Assembly (NCBI RefSeq): GCF_025938095.1 | Contig: NZ_JAPCZF010000004.1 | Coordinates: 248,001-312,000 of the forward strand | Source: Novosphingobium sp. JCM 18896 | Lineage (GTDB): Bacteria; Pseudomonadota; Alphaproteobacteria; Sphingomonadales; Sphingomonadaceae | Reading direction: 5' to 3' | DNA: 64,000 bases | Shown here: one piece after another, positions 16,795 to 25,162 of the stretch | Layout: every line of letters starts with the position of its first letter | How positions within the stretch are numbered: the stretch's first letter is position 1 | The notes under the pieces: model-generated | What the model was told of the DNA's origin: nothing | What the model saw: the letters and a program-made list of their open reading frames with translations, nothing else | Databases searched by the model: none | Program-made: the position numbers and the translations under genes

Positions 16795-19386
16795 ATGAGC
16801 GATACCGACAACAAACCGACGCTGGGCCGCAAGCCGCTGGGACTGAAGCGTTCGGTCGAAGCGGGCGAGGTCAAGCAGACCTTCAGCCACGGCCGCACCA
16901 ACAAGGTCGTGGTCGAGGTCAAGCGCCGCAAGCTGATCGGCAAGCCCGGTGCCCCCGAGACGGCCGCGCCCGAAGTCGCTGCGCCGCCGCCGCCCCCGCC
17001 GCCGGTCCAGCAGGCCCCGCAGCCCGCGCCGCGGCCGACCAATGTCGCGCCGACCGGTGAGACGCGCCAGGAACTGCAGCAGCGCCTGCTGCGCGAGGCC
17101 GAGGAAGCTCGTATGGCTTCGCTCGAGGCGGCCAGCCGCCGCGAGGAGGAAGAGCGCGTGCGCGCCGCCGACGAAGAGCGTCGTCGCGCCGAAGCGAACC
17201 AGGCCAAGGCGGCCGAACCCGTCGTCGAGAGCCCGCCTGCGCCCGAGGCCGCTCCCGCCGTCGAGGCTCCCGCCGCGCCCGCAGTCCAGCCCGAAGCCGC
17301 CGTCGAGGCGCCTGCCGCCACCGCGGCTGCACCCGCGAGCAGCGCGCCCGCGACGACTGCTGCAGCGCCCGCGCAGGCCGCCGCGCCCGCACCGCGCCGC
17401 TTCACCCCCGTCGTCGCCCCCAAGCGTCCAGAGCCGCCGGCCAAGAAGCCGGCCCATGCCCGTGACAAGACCGGTGCCGGCGATCGTCGCCAGTCGGGCA
17501 AGCTCACCGTCACGCGCGCGCTGAACGAGGACGAGGGCGCCCGCGCCCGCTCGCTCGCTGCGCTCAAGCGTGCCCGCGAGAAGGAACGTCGTGCGCATTA
17601 CGCCGGCCAGTCGCAGCCGCGCGAGAAGCAGGTGCGCGACGTGGTCGTGCCCGAGACGATCACCGTCGGCGAACTCGCCAACCGCATGGCCGAGAAGGGC
17701 GCGGACCTGGTGAAGGCGCTGTTCAAGATGGGCGTCATGGTCACCGTCAACCAGACGATCGACCAGGATACGGCGGAGCTGCTGGTCGAGGAATTCGGCC
17801 ACAACATCACGCGCGTTTCCGAGAGCGACGTCGACATCGACCATGCGGCCGACGTCGATGCCGAGGACACGCTGCAGACCCGTCCGCCCGTGGTCACGAT
17901 CATGGGCCACGTCGACCACGGCAAGACCAGCCTGCTCGACGCGCTGCGCGGCACCGACGTGGTGCGCGGCGAGGCCGGCGGCATCACGCAGCACATCGGC
18001 GCCTATCAGATCAAGACCAAGGGCGGTGACCTGATCACCTTCCTCGACACCCCGGGCCACGAGGCCTTCACCGAAATGCGCATGCGCGGTGCCAATGCCA
18101 CCGACATCGTCATCCTGGTGGTCGCGGGTGACGACGGCCTGATGCCGCAGACGATCGAGGCGATCAACCACACCAAGGCGGCCGGCGTGCCGATGATCGT
18201 GGCGATCACCAAGAGCGACAAGCCCGAGTTCAAGGCCCAGAAGATTCGCGAGCGCCTGCTCGAGCACGAGATCGTCGTCGAGGCGATGTCGGGCGACGTG
18301 CAGGACGTCGAGGTCTCGGCCAAGACCGGCGCGGGCCTCGACGAACTGATCGAGAAGATCCTGCTTCAGGCCGAACTTCTCGAGCTCAAGGCCAATCCCG
18401 ACCGCGCGGCCGAGGCCACCGTGGTCGAAGCCAAGCTCGACAAGGGCAAGGGCCCGCTGGCGACCGTGCTGGTCAATCGCGGCACGCTCAAGGTCGGCGA
18501 CATCTTCGTGGTCGGTACCCAGTCGGGCCGCGTCCGTGCGATGCACGACGACAAGGGCCGCCAGATCAAGCAGGCACCGCCCTCGCTGCCGGTCGAGGTC
18601 CTCGGTCTCGGCGGCGTGCCGATGGCCGGCGATACGCTGACCGTCGTCGAGAACGAGGCGCGTGCGCGCGAAGTCGCGGGCTACCGTCAGGAGCAGGCGA
18701 CCGCGAAGCGCACGACTGCGGCGCCGGCCAGCCTCGAGAACATGTTCTCGGCGCTCAAGGACAAGCAGACGGTTCTGGAATACCCGATCGTCGTCAAGGC
18801 CGACGTTCAGGGTTCGGCCGAGGCCATCGTCAATGCGCTCAACAAGATCTCGAACGACGAGATCAAGGTGCGCGTGCTGCATTCGGGCGTCGGTGCGATC
18901 ACCGAGAGCGACGTGTCGCTGGCGCAGGCCGCCGGTGCGCCGGTCGTCGGCTTCAACGTCCGTCCGAACGCCAAGGCGCGCGAGATGGTCGAGCGCTTCA
19001 AGGTGCCGATGAAGTACTTCGACGTGATCTACCAGCTCACCGAGGAAGTCGCCAAGGAAATGGCGGGTATCTGGGGGCCGGAGCGCATCGAAACCGTGGT
19101 CGGCCGCGCCGAGATCAAAGAGATCTTCCCGGCCGGCAAGAAGGACAAGGCGGCGGGTCTGCTCGTCACCGACGGCTATATCCGCAAGGGCCTCTACGCC
19201 CGCGTCACCCGCGACGACGTCATCGTCTCGAAGACGACGATCGCCTCGCTGCGACGCTTCAAGGACGACGTGGCCGAAGTCCGCGCCGGTCTGGAATGCG
19301 GTGTGGTCCTCCAGGATACGAACGACATCAAGCCGGGCGACATCCTCGAGACCTTCGACGTCGAGATGCGCGAACGTACGCTTTGA
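16795..19386 (+). CDS. infB: Translation initiation factor IF-2
   Basis: The 863-residue GTPase places initiator tRNA on the ribosome. The N-terminal IF2-associated domain ([20 protein letters not shown]) is followed by a long alanine/proline/glutamate-rich linker at about residues 60-220. The core begins with [20 protein letters not shown], and the G domain shows [12 protein letters not shown] near residue 371, DTPGHEAF and TKSDKPEF. Domains II, III and IV follow to the end. The linker region is low-complexity, as in other high-GC alphaproteobacteria. The usual next gene, rbfA, is displaced by about 1.5 kb of other sequence. Confidence 0.98.
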   Translation: MSDTDNKPTLGRKPLGLKRSVEAGEVKQTFSHGRTNKVVVEVKRRKLIGKPGAPETAAPEVAAPPPPPPPVQQAPQPAPRPTNVAPTGETRQELQQRLLREAEEARMASLEAASRREEEERVRAADEERRRAEANQAKAAEPVVESPPAPEAAPAVEAPAAPAVQPEAAVEAPAATAAAPASSAPATTAAAPAQAAAPAPRRFTPVVAPKRPEPPAKKPAHARDKTGAGDRRQSGKLTVTRALNEDEGARARSLAALKRAREKERRAHYAGQSQPREKQVRDVVVPETITVGELANRMAEKGADLVKALFKMGVMVTVNQTIDQDTAELLVEEFGHNITRVSESDVDIDHAADVDAEDTLQTRPPVVTIMGHVDHGKTSLLDALRGTDVVRGEAGGITQHIGAYQIKTKGGDLITFLDTPGHEAFTEMRMRGANATDIVILVVAGDDGLMPQTIEAINHTKAAGVPMIVAITKSDKPEFKAQKIRERLLEHEIVVEAMSGDVQDVEVSAKTGAGLDELIEKILLQAELLELKANPDRAAEATVVEAKLDKGKGPLATVLVNRGTLKVGDIFVVGTQSGRVRAMHDDKGRQIKQAPPSLPVEVLGLGGVPMAGDTLTVVENEARAREVAGYRQEQATAKRTTAAPASLENMFSALKDKQTVLEYPIVVKADVQGSAEAIVNALNKISNDEIKVRVLHSGVGAITESDVSLAQAAGAPVVGFNVRPNAKAREMVERFKVPMKYFDVIYQLTEEVAKEMAGIWGPERIETVVGRAEIKEIFPAGKKDKAAGLLVTDGYIRKGLYARVTRDDVIVSKTTIASLRRFKDDVAEVRAGLECGVVLQDTNDIKPGDILETFDVEMRERTL

Positions 19387-19437
19387 ACGAGAACGGACGC
19401 TGTAGCGTTTCTGTATCGCAAGCATGAAGACTATCGC

Positions 19438-19463
19438 TTTCCTGCCGCAACTTGCGGCGGAAA
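19438..19463 (+). promoter_or_regulatory. Leader hairpin that buries a ribosome-binding site
   Basis: TTTCC plus GCCGCAA pairs with TTGCGGC plus GGAAA around a one-base loop, with one bulged T: 12 base pairs in 26 nucleotides. The GGAAA strand forms part of GGAAAGG, the only Shine-Dalgarno-like sequence before the GTG of the small peptide at 19478. Such a fold would restrain translation. The structure is read directly. The regulatory effect is inferred. Confidence 0.5.
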
Positions 19464-19477
19464 GGCGGTGGTATCAT

Positions 19478-19579
19478 GTGATTATAGAAAATGTGGTGAT
19501 TCTGGTTCTCGGCGTCGCGACCTTCATGGTCGGTCTCGTCGGTTTGGTGATCAAGCTCATAGAGCTGGGTCGCAAGTGA
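19478..19579 (+). CDS. Tiny hydrophobic membrane peptide, holin-like-toxin type pattern
   Basis: From GTG 19478 the frame encodes 33 residues: VIIENVVILVLGVATFMVGL and a second half ending KLIELGRK, that is, one membrane helix with a short basic tail. ATG 19424 in the same frame would give 51 residues but has no ribosome site. The helix pattern and tail resemble the putative holin-like toxins of type I systems known mainly from Firmicutes. Two perfect hairpins follow the stop. Base composition is more AT-rich than the flanking infB. No antitoxin RNA can be proven by eye, so the function is an inference. Confidence 0.45.
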   Translation: MIIENVVILVLGVATFMVGLVGLVIKLIELGRK

Positions 19580-19587
19580 ACTGGTGA

Positions 19588-19654
19588 GGGAGCCGGCACT
19601 GGAATGCCGGCTCCCAATACGATTTGAGCCCGGATGCTGGAACATCCGGGCTCA
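19588..19654. terminator. Tandem perfect hairpins with identical CTGGAA loops
   Basis: Hairpin 1 pairs GGGAGCCGGCA (19588-19598) with TGCCGGCTCCC (19605-19615). Hairpin 2 pairs TGAGCCCGGATG (19625-19636) with CATCCGGGCTCA (19643-19654). Both have the six-base loop CTGGAA, although the stems differ. Neither has a clear T-tract. They could end the small-peptide mRNA in one direction and an antisense RNA in the other, or bind a protein that recognises GGA in a loop. Confidence 0.5.
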
Positions 19655-19809
19655 GGCGATGATCATGTGAACACGTCAAATGTAGTGATGTGTGTAATCT
19701 ATCACACGGCCGGAAATTTTCAAGATAGGCGAAGCATGATGGATATGTGCGGATCGCTTATCCTTCGGAGCTTCTACTACATCGAGGAATCGGCAAGGCA
19801 GGTTTTGAA

Positions 19810-20316
19810 ATGAAGCGGCGCGACGCCACTTTCCTGTCAGTCTGCCTCGCGACGGTGGTCGGCATTCTCGTTGTCGGCCTCGTCATTGCCTTGGGAGTCA
19901 GGCGAAGCGCATTCGATCAAGGCGTGAAGGCTTGTGTTGCAGCCATATCCCAGCACGATCCGCGGCACGATGCCTTGGTCGACTTAGGTCGCGGCGAGGC
20001 GCGGTTTTTCTTCGACATGAAAAATGAATGGGACTGGATGCAGCGAGTTGCGGAAGGCGCGATACCTTTCCGTGATGCTGCAGGACGTGTGTCGCGGCAA
20101 TGTTGGCAAGATGATCCGAAGGTGTGGCGTGAGCTGCCTTTTCAAGTTTTTTCCGTCCACATGCTCGTTCGGAAAGGTGACCACTATACGGGTGCGGCCG
20201 ATCCTGTCAATTCGCCCCGAACTGCTTGTGGACAGGCAGAGGAAGACTACATCCGCGCCTACAACGCCGAGATGGCGCGCCTAAATCCCCGCTCGATCGT
20301 CCGGTACTGCAAGTGA
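19810..20316 (+). CDS. Hypothetical membrane-anchored protein (168 aa)
   Basis: The product starts MKRRDATFLSVCLATVVGIL, a basic segment followed by one membrane helix (about residues 7-33), then a soluble domain with four cysteines, among them VKACVAAI, SRQCWQDD and RTACGQAE. It ends VRYCK. It is probably anchored in the inner membrane with the bulk in the periplasm. Base composition is lower in GC than the translation genes around it. Its stop TGA overlaps the start of the DUF1697 gene by one base. No known family is recognised. Confidence 0.65.
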   Translation: MKRRDATFLSVCLATVVGILVVGLVIALGVRRSAFDQGVKACVAAISQHDPRHDALVDLGRGEARFFFDMKNEWDWMQRVAEGAIPFRDAAGRVSRQCWQDDPKVWRELPFQVFSVHMLVRKGDHYTGAADPVNSPRTACGQAEEDYIRAYNAEMARLNPRSIVRYCK

Positions 20317-20867
20317 TGCCCCGCTACCTCGCCTTGTTCGACAGCCTTCGCGTCGGTGCCAAGCGCCTGACCATGGCTGAATTGCGTGCGGCGCTTGAAG
20401 CTGAAGGTTTCTCGAATATCGAGACCGTCGTCTCCGGCGGAAACCTGCTGCTCGATCACGACGAGCGCCCGGACGAAGGGCTCGAGGAAAAGCTGCGCCT
20501 GATCATGCGCCAGCGCTTCGGCATGCAGTCGCCGGTGCTGGTCCGCTCGCGGGCCTCGCTGGCCGCGGCCATCGCGGAAAATCCGTTCGCGGGCGCCTAT
20601 GAGGATGCGATCGTCCACACGCTGTTCCTCGACGGGGCGGTCGATGCCGATGCCTTCGCGCGGATGGAGAACGGACGCCAGGGTGCGGAACGGCTGGCAT
20701 TCGGTGACCGGGCACTCCATATCGACTATTTTTCCAGCGTCGCCGAGGGCAAGCAGGTGGCATCATTCATCGAACGCCGGCTCGGCCAGCGGGGCACCGC
20801 CCGGAGCCTGCAGACGATGAAGCGCATGCTGGCCAAGATGTCAGACGCCGCGATCGCAACAGATTGA
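20316..20867 (+). CDS. DUF1697 family protein
   Basis: The 183-residue protein fits DUF1697: an N-terminal [20 protein letters not shown], the [12 protein letters not shown] strand, and [20 protein letters not shown] in the middle. Usual members read LLRGINVGG and SGNV at the first two motifs, so this copy is divergent there. The fold is ferredoxin-like and the function is unknown. It starts on the last base of the preceding hypothetical gene and ends 19 bases before rbfA, so rbfA may be read through from it. Confidence 0.82.
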   Translation: MPRYLALFDSLRVGAKRLTMAELRAALEAEGFSNIETVVSGGNLLLDHDERPDEGLEEKLRLIMRQRFGMQSPVLVRSRASLAAAIAENPFAGAYEDAIVHTLFLDGAVDADAFARMENGRQGAERLAFGDRALHIDYFSSVAEGKQVASFIERRLGQRGTARSLQTMKRMLAKMSDAAIATD

Positions 20868-20886
20868 AGACGAAAGTTCGAACAGG

Positions 20887-21291
20887 ATGGCCCGCCCCAC
20901 TACCACGCCCGAAACCCGCAGCGTCCGGCTTCTCAAGGTCGGCGAGCAGGTGCGGCACGTCATCTCCGACCTGCTGACGCGGCAGGAGGTGCACGACGAC
21001 GTGCTCTCCGCCCACGCGGTCAGCGTCACCGAAGTGCGCATGTCGCCCGACCTGCGCCACGCCTCGGTCTATGCCAAGCCGCTGCTCGGCGCCGACGAGG
21101 AGGTCGTGCTCAAGGCGCTGCGCACCAACACCGCCTTCTTCCAGCGCGAGGTCGCGCAGCGGCTCAAGCTCAAGTACGCGGCGAAGATCAAGTTCCTGCC
21201 CGACGAGAGCTTCGACGAGGCCAGCCGTATCGACGCGTTGCTGTCAGATCCGCGCGTGGTGCGCGATCTCGAGGCGGGCGAGGGCGATTGA
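20887..21291 (+). CDS. rbfA: Ribosome-binding factor A
   Basis: The 134-residue KH-like protein helps mature the 16S rRNA 5' end during 30S assembly. The typical N-terminus [20 protein letters not shown] is followed by [20 protein letters not shown], the central strand-helix-strand. The conserved tail is [20 protein letters not shown]. The length is normal. In many relatives rbfA sits directly between infB and truB. Here accessory genes flank it on both sides, and a vapBC pair starts 31 bases after its stop. Confidence 0.97.
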   Translation: MARPTTTPETRSVRLLKVGEQVRHVISDLLTRQEVHDDVLSAHAVSVTEVRMSPDLRHASVYAKPLLGADEEVVLKALRTNTAFFQREVAQRLKLKYAAKIKFLPDESFDEASRIDALLSDPRVVRDLEAGEGD

Positions 21292-21302
21292 TTTCGGATC
21301 GG

Positions 21303-21318
21303 GTAAGACGTATCTTAC
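21303..21318 (+). promoter_or_regulatory. Palindromic operator before vapB
   Basis: GTAAGA-CGTA-TCTTAC is a perfect six-base inverted repeat ending four bases before the GTG start of the antitoxin gene. AbrB-type antitoxins bind short palindromes at their own promoter, so this is a good candidate for autorepression. Its closeness to the start codon implies that it may also cover the ribosome site. Confidence 0.55.
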
Positions 21319-21322
21319 TACT

Positions 21323-21598
21323 GTGACCGCGCAGACCAAGCTTTCGGCCAAGGGCCAAGTCGTCATCCCCAAGGATGTCCGCGATCGATTGGGTTGGCTG
21401 CAGGGCAGCGAGCTTGAAGTAATCGTGACGGGCGAAGGCGTCATTTTGCGCAAGCCTCGCCGTGCAGGCTCGCTAAGTGCGGACGAGGCTTTGGCGCGCA
21501 TTCATTCTCGGCGCCCGCACGAAGGGCCGGCCGTTCCTGTGGAGGAATTGAGCTTTTCGCAGGAAGCCTATCGCAAGTGGCTTGAACGCGGCGAATGA
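21323..21598 (+). CDS. vapB: AbrB/MazE-type antitoxin (VapB)
   Basis: The 91-residue protein has an N-terminal swapped-hairpin AbrB domain, KLSAKGQVVIPKDVRDRLGW, followed by GSELEVIVTGEGVILRKPRR. This domain binds DNA and directs autoregulation. The C-terminal half (EELSFSQEAYRKWLERGE) should be the segment that wraps the toxin. The start is a GTG at 21323, directly after the palindrome at 21303-21318. The toxin gene begins inside its last four bases (ATGA), the standard coupling in vapBC pairs. Confidence 0.9.
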   Translation: MTAQTKLSAKGQVVIPKDVRDRLGWLQGSELEVIVTGEGVILRKPRRAGSLSADEALARIHSRRPHEGPAVPVEELSFSQEAYRKWLERGE

Positions 21599-21987
21599 TC
21601 GCGCTCGACACCAACGTCGTCGTGCGCCTGATCGTTCGCGACGATGAAGGTCAGTATGCGAGCGCGAGGCAACTGCTCGATGAGGAATGCCGCCTCATCT
21701 GGACGGTGGTGGTCGAAACAGGATGGATTCTGGAGGCCGTCTATCGTTGGCCGCGGGAGGCCATTGCCCAGGCTTTCGAGGATTTGATGGCGATCGAGAC
21801 GATCATCGTTCCTGATGACGACGCGATGCGCTGGGCCATCGGCCGCTTTGCCCATGGCGCCGATTTCGCCGACATGATGCATCTGGCTTCGTGCGATCCG
21901 ATCGCTCGGGAATTCGTTTCATTCGACAAGCGTCTGGCGAAGCAGGCTGGCGACAAGACTCCGATCCAGGTGCGATTGCTGGGATAA
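21595..21987 (+). CDS. vapC: PIN-domain ribonuclease toxin (VapC)
   Basis: The 130-residue protein is a PIN-domain nuclease. Acidic residues of the active site are visible as Asp5 in MIALDTNVV, Glu in VVVETGWIL near residue 42, and the later aspartates in HGADFADMMHLA and FVSFDKRL. VapC toxins cleave tRNA or rRNA and are neutralised by VapB. All catalytic positions seem intact, so the toxin should be active. It overlaps vapB by four bases, and only one base separates its stop from tdk. Confidence 0.92.
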   Translation: MIALDTNVVVRLIVRDDEGQYASARQLLDEECRLIWTVVVETGWILEAVYRWPREAIAQAFEDLMAIETIIVPDDDAMRWAIGRFAHGADFADMMHLASCDPIAREFVSFDKRLAKQAGDKTPIQVRLLG

Positions 21988-21988
21988 G

Positions 21989-22576
21989 ATGGCCAAGCTC
22001 TATTTCTACTATGCCAGCATGAACGCGGGTAAATCCTCGACCTTGCTCCAGGCCAATTTCAACTATCGCGAGCGCGGCATGGCGACGATGCTGTGGACCG
22101 CGGCCTTCGACGATCGCGGCGGCGACGCGGCGATCGCCAGCCGCATCGGCCTTGCCGCCGATGCCCATCGCTACGAGCCGGAGACCGACCTCTGGGCGCG
22201 CATCACCGCGGCCCATGCCGTACAGCCGCTGGCCTGCGTGTTCGTCGACGAGGCGCAGTGGCTGTCGGTCGCGCAGGTTTGGCAGCTCGCGCGGCTGGCC
22301 GACGAGGCGAATATTCCGGTGTTGTGTTACGGCCTGCGCACCGACTTTCAGGGCGAGCTGTTTCCCGGCTCGGGCGCGCTGCTCGGCATTGCCGATGCGC
22401 TGATCGAGCTCAAGGCGGTCTGCCATTGCGGCCGCAAGGCGACGATGAACCTGCGCGTCGACCAGGACGGCGCTGCCGTGCGCGAGGGGGCGCAGATCGA
22501 GGTCGGCGGCAACGACCGCTACGTGGCGCTGTGTCGTCGGCATTTCGGCGAGGCCTTGGGACGGAATAGCGCATGA
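21989..22576 (+). CDS. tdk: Thymidine kinase
   Basis: The 195-residue enzyme phosphorylates thymidine to dTMP in pyrimidine salvage. The P-loop is SMNAGKSSTLLQ near residues 10-21, Walker B is VFVDEAQWLS, the lasso-loop region includes LRTDFQGELFPGS, and the zinc site uses CHCGRKATMNLR and LCRRHF. All features of the TK1-like family are present. It starts one base after vapC and its last four bases overlap the next gene, so the vapBC promoter could drive it. A housekeeping enzyme tied to a toxin-antitoxin transcript is unusual. Confidence 0.96.
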   Translation: MAKLYFYYASMNAGKSSTLLQANFNYRERGMATMLWTAAFDDRGGDAAIASRIGLAADAHRYEPETDLWARITAAHAVQPLACVFVDEAQWLSVAQVWQLARLADEANIPVLCYGLRTDFQGELFPGSGALLGIADALIELKAVCHCGRKATMNLRVDQDGAAVREGAQIEVGGNDRYVALCRRHFGEALGRNSA

Positions 22577-23250
22577 TCGAGACCGTGATCCAGGCGGCGG
22601 CGCTGATCGTGCCGCTGATTGTCGCCATCGTCTTCCACGAGGTCGCGCACGGCTGGGTCGCGCGCGCGCTCGGCGATCCGACCGCGGCCGAGATGAAGCG
22701 GCTGAGCCTCAATCCGCTGCGCCACGTCGATCCGGTCGGCACGATCATCCTTCCGGGCTTCCTCGCGCTGGTGAAGGCGCCGGTGCTCGGCTGGGCCAAG
22801 CCGGTGCCGGTCAACAAGTGGCGGCTGCGCAATCCGCGCACCGGCATGATGATCGTCGCGGCGGCGGGGCCCGCGACCAACTTCGTGCTCGCGGCGATCG
22901 GCGCGGTCCTGCTGGGGCTGATTGTCGGCGTCTATGGCCGCGAAACGTCCGAATTCGTCGTGACGAACCTGATCAACTTCCTGCAGATCAACGTCTTCCT
23001 CGCGTTGTTCAACCTGCTGCCGCTGCCGCCGTTCGACGGTTCGCACATCGTCGAGGGGCTGCTGCCGCCGGCTGCTGCGGAGAAGTTCGATCGGCTGCGG
23101 CCTTACGGCTTCGGGCTGATCATCCTGCTGCTGATCGTGCTGCCCTCGTTCGTCCCCAGCCTGTCCATCGTCGAGAGCGTCGTGGTCCCGCCCGTGCAGT
23201 GGGCGGTCGGGCACTATCTGGCACTGGCCGAGGCCGTTGCGCATCTGTGA
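22573..23250 (+). CDS. Site-2 protease family (M50) membrane metallopeptidase
   Basis: The 225-residue membrane protein has the zinc-binding HEVAHGW at residues 22-28 in its first helix and the distal ligand motif NLLPLPPFDGSHI near residue 150. Four to six hydrophobic segments are seen. It lacks PDZ domains, so it belongs to the short SREBP-type M50 group and not to RseP. Such enzymes cut membrane-embedded substrates, often regulators, but many short members are uncharacterised. It overlaps tdk by four bases. Confidence 0.9.
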   Translation: MIETVIQAAALIVPLIVAIVFHEVAHGWVARALGDPTAAEMKRLSLNPLRHVDPVGTIILPGFLALVKAPVLGWAKPVPVNKWRLRNPRTGMMIVAAAGPATNFVLAAIGAVLLGLIVGVYGRETSEFVVTNLINFLQINVFLALFNLLPLPPFDGSHIVEGLLPPAAAEKFDRLRPYGFGLIILLLIVLPSFVPSLSIVESVVVPPVQWAVGHYLALAEAVAHL

Positions 23251-23254
23251 TTTT

Positions 23255-23292
23255 TATCCGGGTTTAATGTTGACATTTATATCCGGGTTAAA
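23255..23292 (+). promoter_or_regulatory. Promoter with two TATCCGGGTT direct repeats before the DUF2239 gene
   Basis: TATCCGGGTTTAA (23255-23267) and TATCCGGGTTAAA (23280-23292) are 25 bases apart. A TTGACA at 23270-23275 lies between them, and the second copy fills the spacer of a putative -35/-10 promoter. This placement is what a repressor operator would have. CAGGAGGA and the ATG follow at 23307-23321. The binding protein is unknown. Confidence 0.5.
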
Positions 23293-23320
23293 TTATCGGC
23301 GCGGGCAGGAGGAATTTGTC

Positions 23321-23824
23321 ATGCCCGTTACCGCTTTCGTCGAGAACGCGATCTTCGCCCGCGGCTCTGCCGAGGACGTCGCCAGCCAGCTCCGCGGCTT
23401 GCCGCCATTGGAGCGGGCTTCGGATGTGCTCGTGTTCGATGACGAGAGCGGCAGGCAGATCGACCTGCCGGTCCGCGAAGTCGAGGCGCCGCGTGGGCGC
23501 GGACGGCCGTCGCTGGGCGTCTCGGCGCGCGAGGTGACCCTGCTGCCGCGCCATTGGGAATGGCTGGCGGGGCAGCCGGGCGGCGCCTCGGCGACCTTGC
23601 GCCGGTTGATCGAGGAGGCGCGCAAGCGGGCGCGTTCGGCGCGCGAGTGCCTCGATGCCGCCTATCGCTTCCTCACCGTCATGGCCGGCGACCGGCCCGG
23701 CTACGAAGAGGCGATGCGTGCGCTCTATGCCGGCGATCGCGTACGGTTCGATGAACTCGCGGAGGGCTGGCCCGAAGCGGTGCGCGACCACGGCGCGGCG
23801 CTGGCCTGGCCCGAGGCCGCGTGA
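23321..23824 (+). CDS. DUF2239 family protein
   Basis: The 167-residue cytosolic protein fits DUF2239: an N-terminal half with VLVFDDESGRQIDLP, a linker RGRGRPSLGVSAREVTLLPR, and a helical half with HWEWLAGQPGGASATLRRLI and RECLDAAYRFLTVMAGDRPG. The GRGRP-like and RHW elements suggest contact with DNA or another partner, but the function is unknown. A strong ribosome site, CAGGAGGA, precedes the ATG. The gene has its own promoter with direct repeats. Its stop overlaps the truB start by one base, so truB translation is coupled to it. Confidence 0.88.
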   Translation: MPVTAFVENAIFARGSAEDVASQLRGLPPLERASDVLVFDDESGRQIDLPVREVEAPRGRGRPSLGVSAREVTLLPRHWEWLAGQPGGASATLRRLIEEARKRARSARECLDAAYRFLTVMAGDRPGYEEAMRALYAGDRVRFDELAEGWPEAVRDHGAALAWPEAA

Positions 23825-24723
23825 TGCCGCACGGCTGGATCATTCTCGACAAGCCGCTCGAACTCGGCTCGACCCAGGCGGTGGCGGCGGTGAAGCGCAA
23901 CCTGCGCCAGGCGGGGCTCGGCAAGGTCAAGGTCGGCCACGGCGGCACGCTCGACCCGCTGGCGACGGGCGTACTGCCGATCGCGCTGGGCGAGGCGACC
24001 AAGCTGGCGGGGCGCATGCTTGATGCCAGCAAGGTCTATGCCTTCACCCTGCGCTTCGGGGCGGAGACCGACACGCTCGATCTCGAGGGCAAGGTCATTG
24101 CCGAGAGCCCGCACCGCCCAAACCAAGCCGAGATCGAAGCCGCGCTGCCGCGCTTCACCGGCCCGATCGAGCAGGTGCCGCCCGCCTATTCGGCGCTGAT
24201 GGTCGACGGCGAGCGCGCCTACGACCTCGCGCGCAAGGGCGAGGCGGTCGAGCTCAAGTCGCGCCACGTCACGATCCACGAACTGCGCCTCCTCTCCACC
24301 GAGGACGAGGCGGCGACCTTCGAGGCATATGTCTCCAAGGGCACCTACATCCGCAGTCTCGCGCGCGATCTCGCGCGGGCGCTGGGTACGGTCGGGCACG
24401 TGACGATGCTGCGCCGGCTGCGCGCCGGACCGTTCGACCTGTCCCAGGCGATTTCGCTGGACAAATTGAACGAGATCGGCAAGGGCGCCCCCCTTGAGAA
24501 CGTGATCTTGCCGCTGGAGGCAGGGCTGGTCGACATCCCGGCTCTAGACCTCGGCTCGGAACAGGCAAGCATGGTCCGCCAGGGCCGGGTTCTGTCCGAG
24601 CTGGCTTTTGACGATGGGCTCTACTGGGCGCGGATCGGGGATCGTCCCCTGGCGCTGGTGGAACTTTCGGGCGGCGACGCCCGCGTGGTCAGAGGCTTCA
24701 ACCTTCCCGATGTCGCGGAGTAA
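23824..24723 (+). CDS. truB: tRNA pseudouridine(55) synthase
   Basis: The 299-residue enzyme makes pseudouridine 55 in the T-loop of tRNAs. The catalytic aspartate is Asp44 in [14 protein letters not shown]. Other family motifs are [10 protein letters not shown] at the N-terminus, [20 protein letters not shown] and [16 protein letters not shown]. The C-terminal extension resembles the alphaproteobacterial type. A GTG one codon upstream is an alternative start. It ends five bases before rpsO and forms the truB-rpsO-pnp end of the translation block. Confidence 0.97.
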   Translation: MPHGWIILDKPLELGSTQAVAAVKRNLRQAGLGKVKVGHGGTLDPLATGVLPIALGEATKLAGRMLDASKVYAFTLRFGAETDTLDLEGKVIAESPHRPNQAEIEAALPRFTGPIEQVPPAYSALMVDGERAYDLARKGEAVELKSRHVTIHELRLLSTEDEAATFEAYVSKGTYIRSLARDLARALGTVGHVTMLRRLRAGPFDLSQAISLDKLNEIGKGAPLENVILPLEAGLVDIPALDLGSEQASMVRQGRVLSELAFDDGLYWARIGDRPLALVELSGGDARVVRGFNLPDVAE

Positions 24724-24728
24724 ATGAC

Positions 24729-24998
24729 ATGTCGGTTACCGCCGAGAAGAAGCAGGAAATCATCCAGGACAACGCCCGCGCGAAGGGTGACACCGGTTCG
24801 CCGGAAGTACAGGTCGCGATCCTGACGAGCCGTATCGTCACGCTGACCGAGCACTTCAAGGCGCACCACAAGGACAACCACTCGCGCCGCGGTCTGCTGA
24901 TGATGGTCAACAAGCGCCGTTCGCTGCTCGACTACCTGAAGAAGAAGGACGTCGCGCGCTACAACGCACTCATTCAGAAGCTTGGCCTGCGCAAGTAA
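24729..24998 (+). CDS. rpsO: 30S ribosomal protein S15
   Basis: The 89-residue protein binds the central domain of 16S rRNA early in 30S assembly. It matches S15 throughout: [40 protein letters not shown] and [20 protein letters not shown]. It has exactly the standard length. A perfect hairpin begins 11 bases after its stop, between rpsO and pnp, as in many bacteria where the two are partly uncoupled. Confidence 0.99.
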   Translation: MSVTAEKKQEIIQDNARAKGDTGSPEVQVAILTSRIVTLTEHFKAHHKDNHSRRGLLMMVNKRRSLLDYLKKKDVARYNALIQKLGLRK

Positions 24999-25008
24999 GC
25001 AGAGTTTT

Positions 25009-25033
25009 GAAGCGGCCCCTAGCGGGCCGCTTC
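25009..25033 (+). terminator. Hairpin between rpsO and pnp
   Basis: GAAGCGGCCC (25009-25018) pairs perfectly with GGGCCGCTTC (25024-25033) around CTAGC. The tail TTGTATC is only weakly T-rich, so this may be an attenuator or RNA-processing site that lets some transcripts reach pnp. The same arrangement is known in other bacteria. Confidence 0.75.
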
Positions 25034-25162
25034 TTGTATCAGCCCCGTGCGCAATTCGGCGGCGGGGCGGGAAAGGGGCCAGCAGCGCCCCAACCGGACC
25101 GGGACGGTACACCCGGCAGCAAACCCCGCCGGCAATAGGGCAGGCGGGTTGAAGGAAACTAC

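Noticed and set aside
16669..19425. A 918-codon minus-strand frame opposite infB
   Set aside because: It is antisense to a certain IF-2 gene and shows only composition-driven repeats of Asp, Leu, Arg and Gly.
19588..19654. CsrA-type regulatory sRNA, because both loops contain GGA
   Set aside because: The loop CTGGAA lacks the adjacent ANGGA context usual in CsrA-binding RNAs, only two hairpins are present, and no promoter or terminator typical of such an RNA is visible. Kept only as a minor possibility.
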